Shown piece by piece: positions 24,729 to 33,820 of a stretch of 64,000 nucleotides of DNA. The notes below the pieces were generated by a model, which was not told the origin of the DNA, searched no databases, and saw nothing but the letters and a program-made list of their open reading frames with translations. This stretch comes from an uncultured Sediminibacterium sp. (GTDB lineage: Bacteria > Bacteroidota > Bacteroidia > Chitinophagales > Chitinophagaceae), in assembly GCA_937911175.1 (NCBI GenBank), contig CALDSE010000029.1, forward strand, positions 20,958 to 84,957, given 5' to 3'. Position 1 is the first letter of the stretch. The number at the start of each line of letters is the position of its first letter. Both the position numbers and the translations under genes were made by a program.

Positions 24729-26189
24729 ATGTCCAAGAGAAAATCAGATAACACAAGAAGGGATTTTATTAAAAATTCTGCGCTTGCATTAGGAGGCTTT
24801 TACATTCTACCTAGACACGTATTAGGTGGCAAAGGATTTACCGCACCAAGTGATAAATTACAAGTAGCTGGTATCGGTGCCGGCGGAAAAGGAGAAAGTG
24901 ATTTATTTGCTTTCTATAATAGTGGTAAAGCAGATATTGCTTTTTTATGTGATGTCGATGATAGACAAGCTGTAAAAAGTCGTGAAAGATATCCAAAAGC
25001 AAAATACTATAAAGACTACAGAGAAATGTTAGATAAAGAACATATGCATATTGATGCTTGTTCTGTTTCTACACCCGATCATATGCACGGTGTGCAAGCT
25101 ATGGCCGCAATGCAATTAGGCAAGCATGTCTATGTTCAAAAGCCAATGGCACATGATATTTATGAAGCGCGTATTATGACCAAGGCAGCAAACGATTATA
25201 AAGTAGTTACTCAAATGGGTAATCAAGGTGCTTCTGGAGATGGCGTGCGCATGTTACAAGACTGGCATACTGCTGGATTAATTGGTGATGTGCATACTAT
25301 TTATTGTTACACGGATAGACCGGTTTGGCCTCAAGGCGTGAACCGTCCTGTATTAACTACTCCAAGCACCATTCCTACTGAATTAGATTTTGATTTATGG
25401 TTAGGCACGGCTCCTCAAAAAGATTATTTCGAAGGTTTACTTCCATTTAACTGGAGAGGCTGGTGGGATTACGGAACCGGCGCTTTAGGTGATATGGCTT
25501 GTCATATCATGGCTCCTGCATTTGCAGTCTGTGGTTTAGGTTATCCTATTGCTGCAGAATGTAGTGTTGGAACTCGTTATACTGCACCTTGGCAAAAATT
25601 ATATGCACCAGATTCTGGTCCAATGAGTTCTCATATTACTTTAACTTTCCAAGGACAGAACGGAAAGCCAAATATAAAATTACATTGGATGGATGGTGGT
25701 ATTCAACCAGAACGTCCAGCTGAATTAGGCCCTAATGAAATGATGGGTGACGGTGGTAACGGCGTTATTTTTGAAGGAACAAAAGGGAAGATGATGGCAG
25801 GTACTTATGGAGTTAATCCACAATTATTACCTACCAACTTAACTAAAACTACTTCAGTACCAAAAACTATAGATAGAGTGAAAGGTGGAGAAGGCGGACA
25901 CTACGCAGTATGGGTAGAAGCTTGTCTTGCTGGTTTTGGTAGTAAAGAAGCGAAGGCTTTAAGTTCTAATTTTGATATTGCAGGTCCTTTAACAGAGTCT
26001 GTATTAATGGGTAATTTAGCCATCAGAAGTTATGATATCAAATCCACTAATAAGGCTGGAAGGGCTACTTATCCAGGTAGAAACATTCAATTAATATGGG
26101 ATGGTCCAAATATGAAGATCACCAATTTCGAGGAAGCGAATCAATATGTAAAAAGAACATATCGCGATGGTTGGAGTTTGGGTGTTTAA
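24729..26189 (+). CDS. Tat-exported Gfo/Idh/MocA family oxidoreductase
   Basis: A 486-residue NAD(P)-dependent sugar-type dehydrogenase with a twin-arginine signal, NTRRDFIKNSALALGGF at 8-24, cut around 35-45. The Rossmann motif VAGIGAGGKGESD follows, then CDVDDRQ, PDHMHGVQAMAAM and the family's EKP-like motif as VQKPMAHD. Exported members of this family keep their cofactor bound and oxidise or epimerise sugars at C3 or similar positions. A terminator follows directly, so the gene is monocistronic. Related enzymes cluster from 30.5 to 38.3 kb. The exact substrate is unknown. Confidence 0.92.
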   Translation: MSKRKSDNTRRDFIKNSALALGGFYILPRHVLGGKGFTAPSDKLQVAGIGAGGKGESDLFAFYNSGKADIAFLCDVDDRQAVKSRERYPKAKYYKDYREMLDKEHMHIDACSVSTPDHMHGVQAMAAMQLGKHVYVQKPMAHDIYEARIMTKAANDYKVVTQMGNQGASGDGVRMLQDWHTAGLIGDVHTIYCYTDRPVWPQGVNRPVLTTPSTIPTELDFDLWLGTAPQKDYFEGLLPFNWRGWWDYGTGALGDMACHIMAPAFAVCGLGYPIAAECSVGTRYTAPWQKLYAPDSGPMSSHITLTFQGQNGKPNIKLHWMDGGIQPERPAELGPNEMMGDGGNGVIFEGTKGKMMAGTYGVNPQLLPTNLTKTTSVPKTIDRVKGGEGGHYAVWVEACLAGFGSKEAKALSSNFDIAGPLTESVLMGNLAIRSYDIKSTNKAGRATYPGRNIQLIWDGPNMKITNFEEANQYVKRTYRDGWSLGV

Positions 26190-26214
26190 TATTGAATTAC
26201 ACTACTCATTATAT

Positions 26215-26249
26215 ATCTCGGTTGCCTTTGGTAACCGAGATTTTTTTTA
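26215..26249 (+). terminator. Rho-independent terminator
   Basis: ATCTCGGTT at 26215-26223 pairs with AACCGAGAT at 26233-26241; the inner GCC/GGT pairing extends the stem. A run of eight Ts follows. It ends the exported Gfo/Idh/MocA gene 26 bp past the stop. Confidence 0.88.
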
Positions 26250-26319
26250 CCATCAAGGTTTTATATAAATATATTTAGATAGTTAAAGTGCTACCTTTAT
26301 AAGATAATAATACTATATC

Positions 26320-27486
26320 ATGGAAAATTTACAAGAGCAGTTTTTATTAAATCCAGACATTACTTTTTTAAACTTTGGATCCTTTGGCGCCACACCCAAA
26401 CCTATTTTTGATGCTTATCAAAAATGGCAAAGAGTTTTAGAAGCAGAACCTGTTCAATTCATTGTATTTGATGGTGTAAATTATTTAGCCAATTCAAGAG
26501 CTGCACTAGCTAAGTTTATAGGATGCCCCGATAAAGATGATTTAGTGATGGTAACCAACCCCTCATTTGCTATTAATTTAATTGCCAAGAATTTTCCTTT
26601 AAACGAAGGCGATGAAATTTTAGCTACCGATATAGAATACGGTGCCTGTGATCGTACCTGGGATTTTTATTGCAAAAAAAATAAAGCTACTTATAGAAGA
26701 CAAAAAATAAATTTACCTATTACAAGCAAAGAAAAATTTATTGAAGATTTTTTTGAAGGACTAAGACCTAGCACCAAGGCCATATTTATAAGTCATATAA
26801 CCAGTGCGACTGCCTTAATATTCCCTGTGAAAGAAATTTGCGAAATAGCAAAATCTAAAGGACTCATCACCATCGTTGATGGCGCCCATGTACCTGCACA
26901 TATTCCTTTTAACTTAAGTGAAATTAAAGCCGATTTTTATACAGGGGCTTGTCATAAATGGATGATGGCAGCTAAGGGTTGTAGCTTTTTATATGCGCAC
27001 AAATCGGTTCAGCCTTTATGTGATCCGCTTATTGTTAGTTGGGGTTATAAAGCCTTAAAACCATCTCATTCTAATTTTTTAGACTACCATCAAATGATTG
27101 GCACACGCGACTTTTCAGCTTTTTTAACAGTGGAAGCGAGTCTTGAATTTATGGAGAAAAATAATTGGAAGGAAGTTTCTACAAAATGTCATGCTATCGT
27201 GCTTGCCAATGCTGAACGTTTTTATAGTTTACTAGGCACAAAACCAATTAGCCCCTTAACCAGCGAATGGATTGGCCAAATGATAAGTATTCCAATAAAT
27301 ACAAAAGAGCCGGAAGTATTACAAAGAAAATTATTCATCGACTACAAAATTGAAATACCTATCATGCGTCAAGAAAATGATGTATATATGCGTTATTCCA
27401 TTAATGGATTTAATTCAGTTGCCGATTTAGATACATTGTATAATGCACTAGAAGCTATTAAAAAAGAAGGGGTGCTTATAAACTAA
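26320..27486 (+). CDS. Class V aminotransferase fold protein (isopenicillin N epimerase-like)
   Basis: A 388-residue PLP enzyme. Asp187 in IVDGAHVPAH contacts the PLP ring nitrogen, and Lys213 in TGACHKWMMAAKG forms the Schiff base. FLNFGSFGATPKPIFDAY at the start and HITSATALIFPVKEI near 159-173 are typical of the isopenicillin N epimerase/cysteine desulfurase-like subgroup. No signal peptide is visible. It stands alone between an exported dehydrogenase and a large FAD/Fe-S dehydrogenase. True substrates of this subgroup are mostly unknown; the epimerase label indicates fold similarity, not function. Confidence 0.88.
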   Translation: MENLQEQFLLNPDITFLNFGSFGATPKPIFDAYQKWQRVLEAEPVQFIVFDGVNYLANSRAALAKFIGCPDKDDLVMVTNPSFAINLIAKNFPLNEGDEILATDIEYGACDRTWDFYCKKNKATYRRQKINLPITSKEKFIEDFFEGLRPSTKAIFISHITSATALIFPVKEICEIAKSKGLITIVDGAHVPAHIPFNLSEIKADFYTGACHKWMMAAKGCSFLYAHKSVQPLCDPLIVSWGYKALKPSHSNFLDYHQMIGTRDFSAFLTVEASLEFMEKNNWKEVSTKCHAIVLANAERFYSLLGTKPISPLTSEWIGQMISIPINTKEPEVLQRKLFIDYKIEIPIMRQENDVYMRYSINGFNSVADLDTLYNALEAIKKEGVLIN

Positions 27487-27547
27487 GCTAATTCAGCAGC
27501 GTCTTAAATAGTAAAAATAGGTTTAGTGTAAACTCAATTAACTAAAA

Positions 27548-30460
27548 TTATACTAAAGCAGCGTGTAGAATTTCTACTGTGTGTAATGCTTTTTCGCCCG
27601 TGCCATCTTTAATTTGATGGCGACAGCTAGTACCAGGTGCTGCAATGCTACAATTATTTTTATTCGCTCGTATTTTAGGAAACAAGACCAACTCTCCAAT
27701 ATTCATAGAAACTTCATAATGTTCTTTTTCATAACCAAAAGAGCCGGCCATGCCGCAACAACCTGAAGCAATGGTTTCTACTTTATAGTTAGCAGGAAAT
27801 GAAAGCACTTTTACAGAATCTGCTAATGAACTCACTGCTTTTTGTTGACAATGTCCATGTAGTAAAATAGATTTTTCATTATTAGTGAAACTATCTTTGG
27901 TAATATTACCTGCTTGCATTTCAGCAGCTAAAAATTCATCAATAAAAAAACTATGTTTGGCTAAATGTTTTGATGCTGCTTCATTTTCATCTGTGGCTAA
28001 GTCGGGATACTCATCTCTGAAAGTGAGTATGGCAGAGGGTTCTAGGCCAATAAGAGGGCTAGCCTCGTTTACCAAATGACTTAATAGCTTAATATTTTTA
28101 TTTGCAATAATTTTAGCCTTTCTTACTAAACCCTTCGATAACCAAGTTCTACCACTTTCTTCGTGAGTAGGAATAATAAGTTCATAGCCCAAGGCGCTTA
28201 ATAATTGAATGGCTTTAATACCAATAGGCGCATCATTGTAATTCGTGAATTCATCGCAAAATAAATACACTGTTTTTATAGGATTAGGAGGGGCTAGATA
28301 ATTTTTCTTATACCAATCTTCTAAAGTTTGCGTTGATATACTTGGCATAGAACGCTTCAAAGCAAAACCTGATAATAATTTAACCAAACTACCTGTGAAA
28401 ATATTACCTACAAAGGCATTGTATAAACGCGGCGCCATGGACCCTAGTTTTGCAGCGGCCGTAAAATTGGCAATTAATCTAGCTCTGAAAGGAACACCGT
28501 TGGCATCATAATAATGCTGTAAGAATTCTGCTTTTAATTTTGCCATATCCACATTCGAAGGACATTCGCTTTTACAGGCCTTGCAACTTAAACACAGACT
28601 CATTACTTCATAAATTTCTTTATGGTCATATCTATTTTGTTTATCGGAATGTGTTAAAAACTCGCGCAGTATATTGGCACGGGCGCGCGTGGTATCTTTT
28701 TCATCTCTAGTGGCCATAAAAGATGGACACATAGTGCCTCCTGACAAATGCGTTTTTCTACAATCTCCCGAACCATTGCACTGTTCGGCATGTTGTAAAA
28801 TATCTTGTTTATGAAAACGAAATATAGTTTTAAACTCCGGTGTTAACTGGCCTGGCTCATACCTCAGCATTGTATTCATCGAAGGCGTATCTACAATTTT
28901 ATTGGGATTAAATATATTTTGAGGGTCCCAAGTATTTTTTACTTGTTTTAATAAAGCATAATTTTTCTCCCCTACCATTTGCTTAATAAATTCACCGCGC
29001 AAACGTCCATCTCCATGCTCCCCACTTAAAGAACCATCGTATTTTTTTACAAGCGTAGCTACTTCTTCTGCAATAGTTCTAAATAGCTGGTTCCCTTCTT
29101 TAGTTTTTAAATTAATAATAGGGCGCAAATGAATTTCTCCTGAACCCGCATGGGCATAGTGCACTGAATAGAGTCCATGCTTTTTTAATATCTCATTAAA
29201 GTCGCGTATATAATTTGGTAAGTCTTCTACATCCACAGCAGTGTCTTCAATAACAGGCACTGCTTTTTCATCACCAGGTAAATTACTCAATAAGCCTAGG
29301 CCTGCTTTTCTTAAAGCCCATATTTTTTTAGCATCAGCACCATATAAAACAGGAAAATGATAACCCAAGCCTGCAGCGCGCATATCGGCCTCCACTTTAC
29401 TAGTGAGCTCTAAAATTTCTTCCCTAGTTTCTTTTGCAAATTCTATTACTAAAATAGCGCCAGGGTCGCCTTGTACAAAAAATCTATTCTTAGCTTGCTC
29501 TGTATTTTCTTTAGTACACTCTAATATATAATGGTCAATCAATTCACTCGCACTAGGCTTGTATTTTAATCCAATTAAATTCGCATGCAGCGATTCATCA
29601 ATACTATTAAAATGTACACATAATAAACCTACTTCTTTCGGCGGTGCTGGAACGACATTTAATTTTATCTCTGTCATAAAAGCCAAAGTACCTTCCGAGC
29701 CTGCTATTAAATTACAAAAATTAAAATCAGGACCTCCTGCATTAAAGGGGTCTGCGTCTACCAAAATATCAATGGCATAACCCGTATTTCTTCTTAGCAC
29801 CGATTTTTTGGGAAACTCTTTTTTAATTTCTAACTGATTATCGTAGTTGCTAAGTATACTTCGAACCGATTTATAGATACTGCCTTCCAATGTATTTAAT
29901 TCACATTTTGAGTGAAATTCATCGGTAGATAAATTAGAAAAAATGGCTTCAGATCCATCGCTTAAAAAAGCTTTCACTTCTATTAAATGTTCTCTGGTAC
30001 TTCTATATACAACTGAATTGGATCCACAAGAATTATTACCTACCATTCCGCCTATCATGGCTCTATTCGCAGTAGAGGTTTCTGGACCAAAAAATAAACC
30101 ATGGGGTTGTAAAAATAAATTCAATTCATCACGAATCACACCGGGCTGCACGCGCACCCAGCCCTCTTCTTTATTGAGTTCAATAATTTGATTGAAATGT
30201 TTAGAGACATCTACAATAATACCGTTTCCTACCACCTGCCCTGCCAACGAAGTGCCGGCCGTTCTAGGAATTAAAGAAGTTTGATGCGTGGATGCAAAAC
30301 GAATAAGCTTAGAAATATCCTCCTTAGTTTTAGGAATGGCCACCGCAAGAGGAAGCTCTCTATAACTAGAGGCGTCCGTTGCATACAAAGTCCTGATCAT
30401 TTTATCGAAAAAAAGATCCCCTTCCAATTGTTTTGCAAGTTGCTTCAACTGTTCCTTCAT
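27548..30460 (-). CDS. FAD/Fe-S D-2-hydroxyacid dehydrogenase (YdiJ/GlcD-GlcF-like fusion)
   Basis: A 970-residue fusion of a GlcD-type FAD domain and a GlcF-type iron-sulfur/CCG domain, similar in layout to YdiJ, which oxidises D-2-hydroxyacids. PRTAGTSLAGQVVG and IIVDVSKHFNQI mark the FAD-binding domain (about 30-200), followed by the FAD-oxidase C domain up to about 500 (GSLSGEHGDGRLRG). CNGSGDCRKTH...CPSFMAT and CLSCKACKSECPSN, near 560-640, provide two 4Fe-4S sites. A C-terminal ASGCCGMAGSFGYEKEHYEVS is a CCG motif. ATG at 30460 is chosen over an in-frame GTG at 30475. Probably a membrane-peripheral respiratory enzyme. Confidence 0.92.
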   Translation of the reverse strand: MKEQLKQLAKQLEGDLFFDKMIRTLYATDASSYRELPLAVAIPKTKEDISKLIRFASTHQTSLIPRTAGTSLAGQVVGNGIIVDVSKHFNQIIELNKEEGWVRVQPGVIRDELNLFLQPHGLFFGPETSTANRAMIGGMVGNNSCGSNSVVYRSTREHLIEVKAFLSDGSEAIFSNLSTDEFHSKCELNTLEGSIYKSVRSILSNYDNQLEIKKEFPKKSVLRRNTGYAIDILVDADPFNAGGPDFNFCNLIAGSEGTLAFMTEIKLNVVPAPPKEVGLLCVHFNSIDESLHANLIGLKYKPSASELIDHYILECTKENTEQAKNRFFVQGDPGAILVIEFAKETREEILELTSKVEADMRAAGLGYHFPVLYGADAKKIWALRKAGLGLLSNLPGDEKAVPVIEDTAVDVEDLPNYIRDFNEILKKHGLYSVHYAHAGSGEIHLRPIINLKTKEGNQLFRTIAEEVATLVKKYDGSLSGEHGDGRLRGEFIKQMVGEKNYALLKQVKNTWDPQNIFNPNKIVDTPSMNTMLRYEPGQLTPEFKTIFRFHKQDILQHAEQCNGSGDCRKTHLSGGTMCPSFMATRDEKDTTRARANILREFLTHSDKQNRYDHKEIYEVMSLCLSCKACKSECPSNVDMAKLKAEFLQHYYDANGVPFRARLIANFTAAAKLGSMAPRLYNAFVGNIFTGSLVKLLSGFALKRSMPSISTQTLEDWYKKNYLAPPNPIKTVYLFCDEFTNYNDAPIGIKAIQLLSALGYELIIPTHEESGRTWLSKGLVRKAKIIANKNIKLLSHLVNEASPLIGLEPSAILTFRDEYPDLATDENEAASKHLAKHSFFIDEFLAAEMQAGNITKDSFTNNEKSILLHGHCQQKAVSSLADSVKVLSFPANYKVETIASGCCGMAGSFGYEKEHYEVSMNIGELVLFPKIRANKNNCSIAAPGTSCRHQIKDGTGEKALHTVEILHAALV

Positions 30461-30539
30461 AATACTTAATTCCACTTCGCAAAAATACTAAAATAAATAC
30501 TAAAGCTTAGATTAGAAACTCAATTAAACTAGCCGCCTA

Positions 30540-31394
30540 CTACCATTCTAAGGTCTTCAAATAAGCAGCGTCGTCTTTAGCGCAATCTAATTCGGTAGTA
30601 CCTGTGTAGGCCTCTTGTTCTACGATATAATATTTTATGCCTTGAGCAGCTGCCTGAGGTAATAAAGATTTATAATCAATACTGCCTTTACCAATAATGC
30701 AAGACTCAATGCCCGTTGCTGTTTTAGCTAAATCTTTTACATGCACTAATTTGAAACGGTTAGGGAATTTTTTCATATAAGCGATAGGATCTACGCCTGC
30801 AGCTACTGTCCAATACATGTCCATTTCAAAATCAACGGTATCAGGGTTGGTCGATTTCATCATTAAGTCTTGTGGTACAATGCCATCCATGGGTACAAAA
30901 GAATAATCGTGGTTATGATAAGCGAAGCGTAACCCATTTTTCTTTGTAATCTCTCCGCAAGCATTAAACTCATCAGAGAATTGTTTGTAATTATCAAGTG
31001 ATTTTTGCGCTCCTTTATAGGGACATATTAAATATTTCATTCCAATCTCAGCTGCCCCTGCCGCCTTGCGTTCAAAGTCTTTAGTAACCTCACAATGAGA
31101 AGAAACCATATTCATTCCTAAATCATCTAATACTTTTTTCAACTCCGTATTTTTCATTCCCCAAAAAATACCTTTGTCTCCTTCAAAACCTTCTAATTGC
31201 TTGTAACCAGATTTAGATAAATGTTTTAAAACACCCATCGTGTCTTTATATAAAGCTTCTTTCACTGTCCATAGTTGAATACCAAATGGATTAGATTTTC
31301 CAGCCATTGCCATTAATTTGTTACCAAAGGGCATGCTTAAAGCCGCACCTACTAATGCCGTTTGACGCAGGAAGTTTCTTCTTGAATTGTTCAT
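30540..31394 (-). CDS. Tat-exported sugar phosphate isomerase/epimerase-like TIM-barrel protein
   Basis: A 284-residue protein with a twin-arginine signal (SRRNFLRQTALVGAALSMP near 4-22), then a xylose-isomerase-like TIM barrel: FGIQLWTVKEALYKD at about 37-51, MVSSHCEVTKDF near 95-106, YHNHDYSF near 168-175, and FKLVHVKDLA near 222-231, which contain the His, Glu and Asp residues of a divalent metal site. Members act as isomerases, epimerases or lyases. Export indicates unphosphorylated sugar substrates. It is last in the minus-strand set with the GMC dehydrogenase genes, 105 bp downstream of the small subunit. Confidence 0.88.
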   Translation of the reverse strand: MNNSRRNFLRQTALVGAALSMPFGNKLMAMAGKSNPFGIQLWTVKEALYKDTMGVLKHLSKSGYKQLEGFEGDKGIFWGMKNTELKKVLDDLGMNMVSSHCEVTKDFERKAAGAAEIGMKYLICPYKGAQKSLDNYKQFSDEFNACGEITKKNGLRFAYHNHDYSFVPMDGIVPQDLMMKSTNPDTVDFEMDMYWTVAAGVDPIAYMKKFPNRFKLVHVKDLAKTATGIESCIIGKGSIDYKSLLPQAAAQGIKYYIVEQEAYTGTTELDCAKDDAAYLKTLEW

Positions 31395-31499
31395 AAAATC
31401 GTTTTAAAGTTCAGTCGTTAATAATACGAATGCAATTTTTCTACTGCACCGTTTGAGATCCAATTTGAAAGTTCAATATAATAGATGACCTACTGCTTA

Positions 31500-32066
31500 C
31501 TAAGTAGCCCAAGCCTTATCTCCTTTCTTATAAGGTACCGTTCCTTCATATTTACCGGGTACTGCGATATAACGTAAAGCCTTGGTAGCGCCCACTTCAG
31601 AACTGAAGAATCCCCATAGGGTTAATTCTTTTAACATAGTAAAGTAATGCTTCGTCTCGTCTGGCTTTTTTGTTTTTTGAAATTCAGCCGCTTGTTTATC
31701 TAATTCAGTTAAAAAAGCAGTGCGCTCTGCTGGGCTAGCTTCCATGAATGCTTTTCCCATCTTCGCTTTTGAGTCTTTAAATTGTAATGCTTTGATACCT
31801 TCCATAAAAGCAGTTTGGTCTTTGGCTTCATAACAGTCATTTACAATCACTGTCATAAACTCACCTACTTTTGCTTCTTTGGCGCCAGGCGTACCTGTTG
31901 CAGGTAAAATAGTTTCAGCCACTTCATTTAAAAACGAAATATCGTCTTGTGAAAATTTTAATCCAGTCGTACCAGTTGTACAACCTGATAAAAAAGCTTC
32001 TGCACCCAAAACAGTGCCGCCCATGATAAGGGCTACTCTTGATAAGGCTTCTCTTCTATTCATCAT
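31500..32066 (-). CDS. Gluconate 2-dehydrogenase subunit 3 family protein (Tat lipoprotein)
   Basis: A 188-residue small subunit that partners GMC flavoprotein dehydrogenases and guides their export. The N-terminus has a twin-arginine motif, NRREALSRVALIMGG, and a lipobox LSGC at about 27-30, so the mature protein is likely a lipid-anchored periplasmic protein. The body shows FLNEVAETILPATGTPGAKEAKVGEFM, split across 44-70, and ELTLWGFFSSEVGATKALRY near 147-166, both standard for the family. It lies 25 bp downstream of the GMC gene, so they form an operon and, by analogy, a complex. Confidence 0.92.
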   Translation of the reverse strand: MMNRREALSRVALIMGGTVLGAEAFLSGCTTGTTGLKFSQDDISFLNEVAETILPATGTPGAKEAKVGEFMTVIVNDCYEAKDQTAFMEGIKALQFKDSKAKMGKAFMEASPAERTAFLTELDKQAAEFQKTKKPDETKHYFTMLKELTLWGFFSSEVGATKALRYIAVPGKYEGTVPYKKGDKAWAT

Positions 32067-32091
32067 AAAATTATTTTTAAAATATTATAAA

Positions 32092-33771
32092 TTATAAGTT
32101 TCCTTTTTTCAATTCATTCACTGCAAATTCAGCTGCACGTGCTGTAAATGCCATATAAGTTAAAGAAGGGTTCACGCAAGAAGCACTTGTCATAAATGCC
32201 CCATCTGTTACAAATACATTCGGTGCATCCCAAACTTGGTTATTGCCATTTAAAACAGATGTTTTAGGATCTCTTCCCATACGCGCAGTACCCATTTCGT
32301 GAATACCTCTTCCTGGGGTGCCGTCTCCTTCGCGTGATTTAACATTTTTCACCCCTGCTTTTTCTAGCATCTCTTGCGCATCTACTAAAATATCTTTGCG
32401 CATTTTTTTCTCATTGTCTTTTAATTCGCAATCAATATTCAAAACATTTAAGCCCCACTTATCTTTTACTGTTTTGTCAAGTGTTACTTTGTTAGTGGGG
32501 TCTGGCAACATTTCACCAAAGCCGCCCATACCGATGGTCCAGCTACCTGGTTCTGTTAAGGCGTCTTTATAATCACCCCCAATGGAAAATTCTGCAACTT
32601 CTCTTTTCCAGTTTTCACGCGTACCACTTCCTTGATAACCAAAGCCACGCAGATAATCGCGTTTGTCATCACCCACATTTCTAAAACGTGGAATATAAAA
32701 ACCATTGGCACGACGACCAAAAGTGTATTTGTCTTCATAACCCTCCACGGTACCGCTTGCACCAATACCTAAATGGTGATCCATTAGGTTTTTACCCAGG
32801 GCATCACTGCTACTTCCTAAACCACCTTCCCAAACATCAGTAGCAGAATTCATCAATAACCAAGTGCTATTTAAAGTAGAAGCATTCACAAAAATAATTT
32901 TTGCACTGTACTCAATTGTTTTATTTGTTTCTGCATCTAACACCATCACACCTGTAGCGCGTTTTTTATCTTTATCGTATTTAATTTCTGTTACAATACT
33001 CCAAGGTCTTAAAGTTAAATTACCCGTTGCCATAGCTGCTGGTAAAGTAGAAGACTGTGTACTAAAGTAGCCACCGAAAGGACAACCCAACCAGCATTTA
33101 TTTCTATACTGACAACCAGGTCGGCCTTCATGCGGTACTGTAATAATGGCTGTACGTCCAATAATTAAATGACGAGACCCTTTATACACTTCTTTTAATC
33201 TTGCAGCCACATCTTTCTCTACGCAGGTTAAATCCATGGCAGGTAAAAATTGTCCGTCAGGTAAAACGGCTAAGCCATCGCGATTACCGCTAATGCCTGC
33301 AAATTTTTCTACATAATCATACCAAGGTTCAATTTCTTTATAACGCACAGGCCAGTCAACACCATGACCATCTTTTGCATTGGCTTCAAAATCTAAATCA
33401 GACCAACGGTAAGATTGACGACCCCACATTAAAGAACGTCCACCCACATGGTATCCTCTAAACCAATCGAAACGTTTTGTTTCAACATAAGGACTGTCTT
33501 TATCAGAACACCAATAATCTAAATTAATTTCGTTTAAAGGATAGTCTCTTTTTAAAACTGGATAGTCTTTAATCATTTCCTGCGTGCGTGTGCCACGATG
33601 CGGAAAATCCCAAGCTTCTTTATCTGCGTTTACATAATCTTTAATGTGTTCAATGTTTCTGCCACGCTCTAAGAGTAAAACTTTTAAACCTTTTTGCGTA
33701 AGTTCTTTAGCCGCCCATCCGCCGCTAATACCCGACCCTACTACTATTGCATCGTATTGTTGTGCTGCCAT
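32092..33771 (-). CDS. GMC family flavoprotein dehydrogenase (large subunit)
   Basis: A 559-residue FAD-dependent sugar/alcohol dehydrogenase of the glucose-methanol-choline family. The dinucleotide motif VGSGISGGWAAKEL is at 11-24 with LLLERG following. GGRSLMWGRQSYRW near 110-123 is the FAD loop, CRNKCWLGCPFGG-like cysteines near 220-232 recall bacterial sorbitol/gluconate and glucoside 3-dehydrogenases, and SASCVNPSLTYMAFTARAA near the end holds the catalytic region, with HEMGTARMG upstream. It has no signal of its own and is probably carried out by the Tat signal of subunit 3. Electrons likely go to cytochrome c. Confidence 0.93.
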   Translation of the reverse strand: MAAQQYDAIVVGSGISGGWAAKELTQKGLKVLLLERGRNIEHIKDYVNADKEAWDFPHRGTRTQEMIKDYPVLKRDYPLNEINLDYWCSDKDSPYVETKRFDWFRGYHVGGRSLMWGRQSYRWSDLDFEANAKDGHGVDWPVRYKEIEPWYDYVEKFAGISGNRDGLAVLPDGQFLPAMDLTCVEKDVAARLKEVYKGSRHLIIGRTAIITVPHEGRPGCQYRNKCWLGCPFGGYFSTQSSTLPAAMATGNLTLRPWSIVTEIKYDKDKKRATGVMVLDAETNKTIEYSAKIIFVNASTLNSTWLLMNSATDVWEGGLGSSSDALGKNLMDHHLGIGASGTVEGYEDKYTFGRRANGFYIPRFRNVGDDKRDYLRGFGYQGSGTRENWKREVAEFSIGGDYKDALTEPGSWTIGMGGFGEMLPDPTNKVTLDKTVKDKWGLNVLNIDCELKDNEKKMRKDILVDAQEMLEKAGVKNVKSREGDGTPGRGIHEMGTARMGRDPKTSVLNGNNQVWDAPNVFVTDGAFMTSASCVNPSLTYMAFTARAAEFAVNELKKGNL

Positions 33772-33820
33772 ATTTTAGGTTTTATTTTATTATAATTATT
33801 TTAAGTCTTATTTTATATGA

